Below, piece by piece: positions 14,690 to 17,904 of a DNA stretch of 17,904 bases; position 1 is the first letter of the stretch, and each line of letters opens with the position of its first letter. Position numbers and translations under genes: made by a program. The DNA comes from Candidatus Omnitrophota bacterium. Lineage in GTDB: Bacteria > Omnitrophota > Gorgyraeia > Duberdicusellales > 4484-171. The notes beneath the pieces are model-generated. The model saw only the letters and a program-made list of their open reading frames with translations, ran no database searches and had not been told where the DNA came from. The stretch spans positions 1 to 17,904 of the forward strand of contig JAGLSH010000007.1 in the NCBI GenBank assembly GCA_023135855.1, in the 5' to 3' direction.

Positions 14690-14723
14690 TCATTTACAAC
14701 AAGGCTTCTAGAGACCACCTTTT

Positions 14724-14837
14724 TTATTTTTTTGATTTTGGATATTCGCCCTCATGAGCATATCCAATAATTGGATTTTCAAAAATCCCAGTATCCTTTT
14801 GTAATTGCTCTAGTAATTTTAGGGGCGCAGTACTTAA
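14724..14837 (-). pseudogene. Orphan C-terminal fragment after the antitoxin gene
   Basis: Thirty-seven codons directly after, and in frame with, the TAA of the HipS-HTH gene: STAPLKLLEQLQKDTGIFEN, then 'IIGYAHEGEYPKSKK', then stop. It has no start codon of its own. The composition looks like real protein. It is either the tail of a lost gene or a former extension of the HipS-HTH protein; the first is likelier. Confidence 0.35.
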
Positions 14838-15506
14838 TTATTTTGAAATATACCCATCCCCTTTTTGCTTTTTGCGATTTCTGAGAATCTGCACAACTCT
14901 CCTTCTCTTGCTTTCATGCAAAACTCCTCCTCTAAGAAATACTTCATCAAGAGCAATACCTGGATACATGCAATATATTTCTAATCGCTTAAGCACTTCC
15001 TTCCCTGAACCGCTTTTCTTTCCCTGTTCTAATGCCATGACGGTAGCCGTTGCCACATCAAAAACACCAGAAAACTCTCTGACAGTAAGCCCCAGGTCTA
15101 TTCTAAACATTTTACACATATCTCCATTAAAACCTCTATCGTATACGGGCTCAAAAATAAAAGAAGAAGGCCCTCTTCTCCCAATAGTAGACAAAAGTAC
15201 TAAAGGATCCTCTTCTGTCACCTCAATCCCAACACTTTTGCAATAATCAGAATATGAAGGATTTTCTCTTGAAGGTATGCGATCAACCAATGAAGGAAAT
15301 AACGTTTTGGAAAAACGTTCTTGTCGAGTAAGCCTCATTTCATTCCCCAAAGGAATAGCTGCCTCCGCATGTAAATAGTTTTTTTTATATACAAACCTGT
15401 ATCCTTTGTTTTCACGCGTCAATTGACCAACATAAACCATAGTTTTTCTTTTTTCTAGAAAAACATTAACGGCTATTATTTTTAAATTCTTATTTTTGTA
15501 TCTCAT
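14838..15506 (-). CDS. HipS-like domain fused to a C-terminal HTH; probable antitoxin and autorepressor
   Basis: A 222-residue protein with two parts. Residues about 10-120 resemble the N-terminal subdomain of HipA, which is the separate protein HipS in HipBST systems: 'VYVGQLTRENKGYRFVYKKNY', then 'IPLGNEMRLTRQERFSKTLFP', then 'LLSTIGRRGPSSFIFEP', matching HipA's pattern around LLSEIGRDSVGAVTLIP. Residues about 132-192 are an XRE-type HTH ('FRIDLGLTVREFSGVFDVAT', then 'VMALEQGKKSGSGKEVLKRL'), as in HipB. A basic tail follows. The ATG overlaps the kinase stop by 17 bases and has GGAGG six bases upstream, so translation is coupled. Expected role: neutralise the kinase through the HipS part and repress the promoter through the HTH part. 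The HipS assignment is by motif only. Confidence 0.8.
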   Translation of the reverse strand: MRYKNKNLKIIAVNVFLEKRKTMVYVGQLTRENKGYRFVYKKNYLHAEAAIPLGNEMRLTRQERFSKTLFPSLVDRIPSRENPSYSDYCKSVGIEVTEEDPLVLLSTIGRRGPSSFIFEPVYDRGFNGDMCKMFRIDLGLTVREFSGVFDVATATVMALEQGKKSGSGKEVLKRLEIYCMYPGIALDEVFLRGGVLHESKRRRVVQILRNRKKQKGDGYISK

Positions 15507-16407
15507 CTCCTACCTCCGCATACCTTCTTTCCACCAAAGAAAAAAATGCTTTTTTCCTTTTAGATGAAATAAAAGCATCATCAATAAGTTTTTTTATTTC
15601 TTTTAAATCTATTTTTTTTATAAAATTAGCTGCCACGTCTAAATAGCCTAATCTTTTTGCTTCCCTATAATAATCCTTAATAGACGGCTCTATTGTATTT
15701 TTTACCGCAATTTTACCTTTTGGCTCATGAATCGCACCAAGCAATTCTTTTTCTTCCGTGCCTAAATAAGCAGGATTATCATAAAATGGTGATAAAAAAC
15801 ATTTTTTAGCTTTTCTTACAATAGCAAGATTTCTTCCATGCCGATCGTGATTCCCTATAAGCGCATCAAAAAAACATAATTCGACAAACCTATTTACATC
15901 TTCAAGCCTCTCAGTCTGCTTTTTGAGAATATTTATGATTACTTCAAAACTAAATTCTTCTCCTTTTTTAAAAAAATGATATATATGCACCAAATCTGCA
16001 GTACCAAAATCCGGCATAAAATTTTTGCTTACAAATGTTTCTAAGGAGTTTTCAAACTTTATAAAATAAAATTTAGGTACATTTATTCCAAAAAATACAG
16101 CTATATTATTACATAAAAATTCAACGCCCGGTAATTCAGGAAATTTATCATCTTTTACCTTTAGAATATATTTTTTCCCATTCAGTTCGGCTGAATATTT
16201 TTTAAACTTTCCTTGAAAAAAGCTTGATGCCATGCCTGCCGAATGATCTTCCTCTTTTGGATCAGCTGAAATAGCGCTTTTGATTGTAACGTCTTTAAAA
16301 TTCTCATCACCCTCAAGGGCAAACCATTCAACAAAACACTTCTCATGCAATCCATGTATTATCTTATCTTCACTCTCTATTACTTCCCCACATCTATAAC
16401 AAGTCAT
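15490..16407 (-). CDS. HipA/HipT-family Ser/Thr kinase, probable toxin
   Basis: The ATG at 16407 is chosen over the one at 16542: AGGAG lies seven bases upstream, and the longer reading would translate the tandem operators. The product has 305 residues. The N-terminus carries C3/C6, H21 and C24, a zinc-finger-like element seen in other HipA-domain proteins. The kinase part follows: Ser-rich ATP loop 'GMASSFFQGK' (58-67), ATP lysine K83 in YILKV, 'FPELPGVEFLCNNIAVFFGI' (89-108), catalytic loop IGNHDRHGRN (184-193; D188 and N193) and metal-binding YDN (D210). The HipS-type N-subdomain is missing here and found in the next gene. Known HipA and HipT phosphorylate aminoacyl-tRNA synthetases and stop growth; the target here is unknown. 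All key residues are intact. Confidence 0.88.
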   Translation of the reverse strand: MTCYRCGEVIESEDKIIHGLHEKCFVEWFALEGDENFKDVTIKSAISADPKEEDHSAGMASSFFQGKFKKYSAELNGKKYILKVKDDKFPELPGVEFLCNNIAVFFGINVPKFYFIKFENSLETFVSKNFMPDFGTADLVHIYHFFKKGEEFSFEVIINILKKQTERLEDVNRFVELCFFDALIGNHDRHGRNLAIVRKAKKCFLSPFYDNPAYLGTEEKELLGAIHEPKGKIAVKNTIEPSIKDYYREAKRLGYLDVAANFIKKIDLKEIKKLIDDAFISSKRKKAFFSLVERRYAEVGDEIQK

Positions 16408-16428
16408 AATCTCACTCCTTTTACATGC

Positions 16429-16481
16429 CAAGTATAACACAATATAATAATGTGTCAAGTATAACACAATATAATAATGTG
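16429..16481 (-). promoter_or_regulatory. Autoregulated promoter with two tandem palindromic operators
   Basis: A 26-base sequence is repeated with a 27-base period (16429-16454 and 16456-16481). Each unit contains CACAATATAATAATGTG (16438-16454 and 16465-16481), a 17-base palindrome with one mismatched pair. On the minus strand, TTGACA (16458-16453), a 16-base spacer and TATACT (16436-16431) form a near-consensus promoter, and the first palindrome fills the space between the boxes. The kinase ATG lies 24 bases further on. Repressor binding would block RNA polymerase directly. Confidence 0.75.
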
Positions 16482-16631
16482 CTGACATTAATACACTATA
16501 TCCGTTAGCTACTATACTTCTTGTAAACGCTACCTTTATCACCCTTTACGATCATAAACTCTATCTTCCCGCTAACTCGTCTATTTTAATTTCAAAAGCG
16601 AAATACTTTTAAATCCCCTCCTATAGAGTGA

Positions 16632-17080
16632 ATAAAAGACCGTTTAGGGCATTTACATGACACTCTTAGTAAGAACACCACCTCTGCAGCTCTTGCCTTA
16701 AAAGAGCTCCTATCCCCAATAACTCTTGAGCCTGTGTCGGATTCTAATAATGACTTCTATTCGTGGTTAACGCCCAGGAAGGAAAATTTAAACCTTATTA
16801 CGTGGCCCATATAAAAGCACAAACCCTTGCTCTTCTCGATGAGAAAAACAAGGGTTCGAATTGGTTTCAATGGCGGGCGCTACTGCAACCAATTCGAACC
16901 TTATCAGAAATCAAAACTACTATTGTTGTTGAGCCCGCTAAACGAACAGCATTATACCAGATTATATCCCAAAAAGTCAAACAGTTACGTCTACTAGGTA
17001 TGTCTTATGAAAACATAGCCAAAAGTCTGAATATTAACAAATCAACAGCGCGAAAAGCCTGTAACTATAAGGAGAAGTAA
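16632..17080 (+). pseudogene. C-terminal remnant of a recombinase-like gene, right copy, frameshifted
   Basis: From 16632 one frame reads IKDRLGHLHDTLSKNTTSAA, then 'ELLSPITLEPV' and 'NNDFYS', a pattern like the C-terminal part of large serine recombinases. Near 16761 one base is missing, and the next frame continues VVNAQEGKFKPYYVAHIKAQ to the stop at 17080. The latter frame alone could be translated from a GTG at 16763, giving 105 residues that end with an HTH ('LRLLGMSYENIAKSLNINKS', then 'TARKACNY'). A TGA lies just before 16632, and no catalytic serine or N-terminal domain exists in the window. The 105-residue reading might survive as a small DNA-binding protein; there is no clear ribosome-binding site before 16763. 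The recombinase link is from memory of the family, not proven. Confidence 0.55.
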
Positions 17081-17274
17081 TAATGTTTTGGTCTTTCTAT
17101 AACTACCACCCAAAATATCCTTACCAAAAGAAAATCTGGATCAAGGTCCGTTTTTTACATGAAACTAATAAAGCTATTCTGGTTTATTGCAATGGTACGA
17201 GAATCTGGATTCCAAAGTCAAGAGTACATAAGATAAGGTTGAAAAAAGGAATTTTTGAGATTTACACTAATTAA
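16868..17274 (+). repeat. Direct repeat cassette, right copy
   Basis: Matches 12801-13327 in the same orientation over the HTH tail and the 63-residue gene, but the two genes are joined by a short AAGGAGAAGTAATA link instead of about 100 bases. Recombination between the copies would remove roughly 4 kb including the toxin-antitoxin pair. Confidence 0.85.
17083..17274 (+). CDS. Small cassette protein (63 residues), unknown function
   Basis: The intact member of the repeated pair. It begins MFWSFYNYHPKYPYQKKIWI, continues 'VRFLHETNKAILVYCNG' and 'IWIPKSRVHKIRLKKGIFEI', and ends YTN. The basic, beta-rich pattern with 'AILV..NG..IWIPKS' resembles small hypothetical proteins found in mobile and accessory DNA, but I assign no function. 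The AAGGAG at the end of the upstream HTH frame lies at the right distance, so the two are translationally linked. Its left copy is frameshifted but otherwise conserved, which indicates that the cassette travels as a unit. It ends seven bases before the convergent gene's stop. Confidence 0.65.
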   Translation: MFWSFYNYHPKYPYQKKIWIKVRFLHETNKAILVYCNGTRIWIPKSRVHKIRLKKGIFEIYTN

Positions 17275-17281
17275 AAAGCTC

Positions 17282-17854
17282 TTAAGATACGACTCTGAAG
17301 TCGTTAAGAATTTTGTACTGCTCTTCGTCTCGAGAAACAGGATCTAAGTCAAGTAATAAAATATAAATATCAATTACTGCGTTATTGACGCCTATAATAA
17401 AATTATATAATAAATGATCTTTAGGCGGCTTGGTGCTGTTTGGCTGTTCATTTCTATCTTCATATATTTTACCCGGCATTGACCAAAGCTGCATTAATGG
17501 ATGTTCTGATTTATCTCTAACCCATTTTACTCTCTTTATAATTGTTTCATGTTTATTCAGAAAATTTTGTATCTTTGTCTGTTCTGAAGGAAAAGCTTTC
17601 TTGAGAAAATTCATTAAGTTTAAAATACTATAAGTTGGCATATCTCCTTCAATTTTTTCTTTTTGAGCCCGAGTAAGATTAGGTATATGTTTTAGCGCGA
17701 GGAAAACCTGTAAGCGTTTTTTCAAAGCATCGTGGTATTTTCTTGCTATGCTACTGAGAGCATAAGGATTCTTTTCACCAGAATAAATCAATTTTGTATT
17801 TTGCACACAACGGAAAATGGCCAAAGGATATTTGCGATGCTGAAAACTTTGCAA
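17282..17854 (-). CDS. Helical protein with RxxxxH motif, possibly HEPN-like
   Basis: A 190-residue protein read from a TTG at 17854; an in-frame TAG lies 15 bases upstream, so it cannot extend far. It is almost entirely helical and rich in Lys and Leu. Residues 113-118 read RDKSEH, an R-polar-x3-H arrangement as in HEPN RNases and toxins, placed in a helix after 'KHETIIKRVKWV'. A second hydrophobic helix follows near 'YNFIIGVNNAVIDIYILLLD'. No partner nucleotidyltransferase or antitoxin gene is visible before the window ends. The start codon is uncertain and the N-terminus may have been lost. I recognise no family with certainty; the HEPN link rests on the motif and the helical character only. 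Confidence 0.6.
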   Translation of the reverse strand: MQSFQHRKYPLAIFRCVQNTKLIYSGEKNPYALSSIARKYHDALKKRLQVFLALKHIPNLTRAQKEKIEGDMPTYSILNLMNFLKKAFPSEQTKIQNFLNKHETIIKRVKWVRDKSEHPLMQLWSMPGKIYEDRNEQPNSTKPPKDHLLYNFIIGVNNAVIDIYILLLDLDPVSRDEEQYKILNDFRVVS

Positions 17855-17904
17855 ACAGTGTTGGTTGGGCTACTAAAAAACATGATTACTTGTCAGAGGA
17901 GCCC

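Noticed and set aside
14872..15246. Plus-strand frame of 124 codons
   Set aside because: Shadow of the HipS-HTH gene, without a ribosome-binding site or recognisable motif.
16408..16542. N-terminal extension of the kinase to an ATG at 16542
   Set aside because: It would translate the promoter and the tandem operators; AGGAG and the zinc-finger start support 16407.
1..17904. CRISPR array or rRNA genes
   Set aside because: No regularly spaced repeat series and no rRNA-like stretches were seen; the only short tandem repeat is the operator pair.

Overview
The window is AT-rich bacterial DNA. Almost every gene lies on the minus strand, so the natural reading direction is from high to low coordinates. 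The gene set suggests a Gram-negative-type, probably uncultivated bacterium: type IV pilin-like proteins with their assembly ATPases, acetyl-CoA carboxylase alpha, an L,D-transpeptidase and a bacterial tyrosine kinase. The style resembles Omnitrophota or a related candidate phylum, but no marker gene here proves this.

Region 1 (1-6506) is a pilus or type II secretion-like locus. It runs from a PilX-like protein through two prepilin-like proteins to a membrane GAF/GGDEF-like protein, a stand-alone MshEN-type domain and two GspE/PilB-type ATPases; the last is cut by the window edge. The GGDEF signature is destroyed. Among the three MshEN-like domains only the stand-alone one keeps a recognisable c-di-GMP-type motif pair, which suggests that sensing and ATP hydrolysis are split between proteins.

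Region 2 (6666-11593) is ordinary chromosome. It holds a PadR-like regulator, AccA, a LysM/YkuD L,D-transpeptidase and a divergent PAP2 family protein, probably one transcription unit. A small, very basic plus-strand gene follows with a strong promoter and a bidirectional terminator. Then come a cupin, a zinc-ribbon protein, a pterin-4a-carbinolamine dehydratase and an unknown two-helix membrane protein directly behind a tRNA-Met(CAT).

Region 3 (11773-12711) encodes a CpsD/Wzc-like tyrosine kinase whose two membrane helices are joined with almost no periplasmic loop.

Region 4 (12801-17274) is an accessory island bracketed by two direct copies of a cassette. Each copy holds the tail of a recombinase-like HTH protein followed by a protein of about 63 residues. 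The left copy is truncated and frameshifted; the right one is better preserved, although its upstream part is also frameshifted. Between them lie a decayed two-gene operon of unknown function, a short orphan fragment and one apparently intact system: a HipA/HipT-like kinase with an N-terminal zinc-finger-like segment, followed in overlap by a protein that fuses a HipS-like domain to a C-terminal HTH. Their promoter carries a tandem repeat with two near-perfect palindromic operators, one lying between the -35 and -10 boxes. This looks like a HipBST-type toxin-antitoxin system with the toxin gene first and the two antitoxin functions fused. It is the most interesting part of the window.

The right end (17282-17854) encodes an unknown helical protein with an RxxxxH motif like that of HEPN nucleases.
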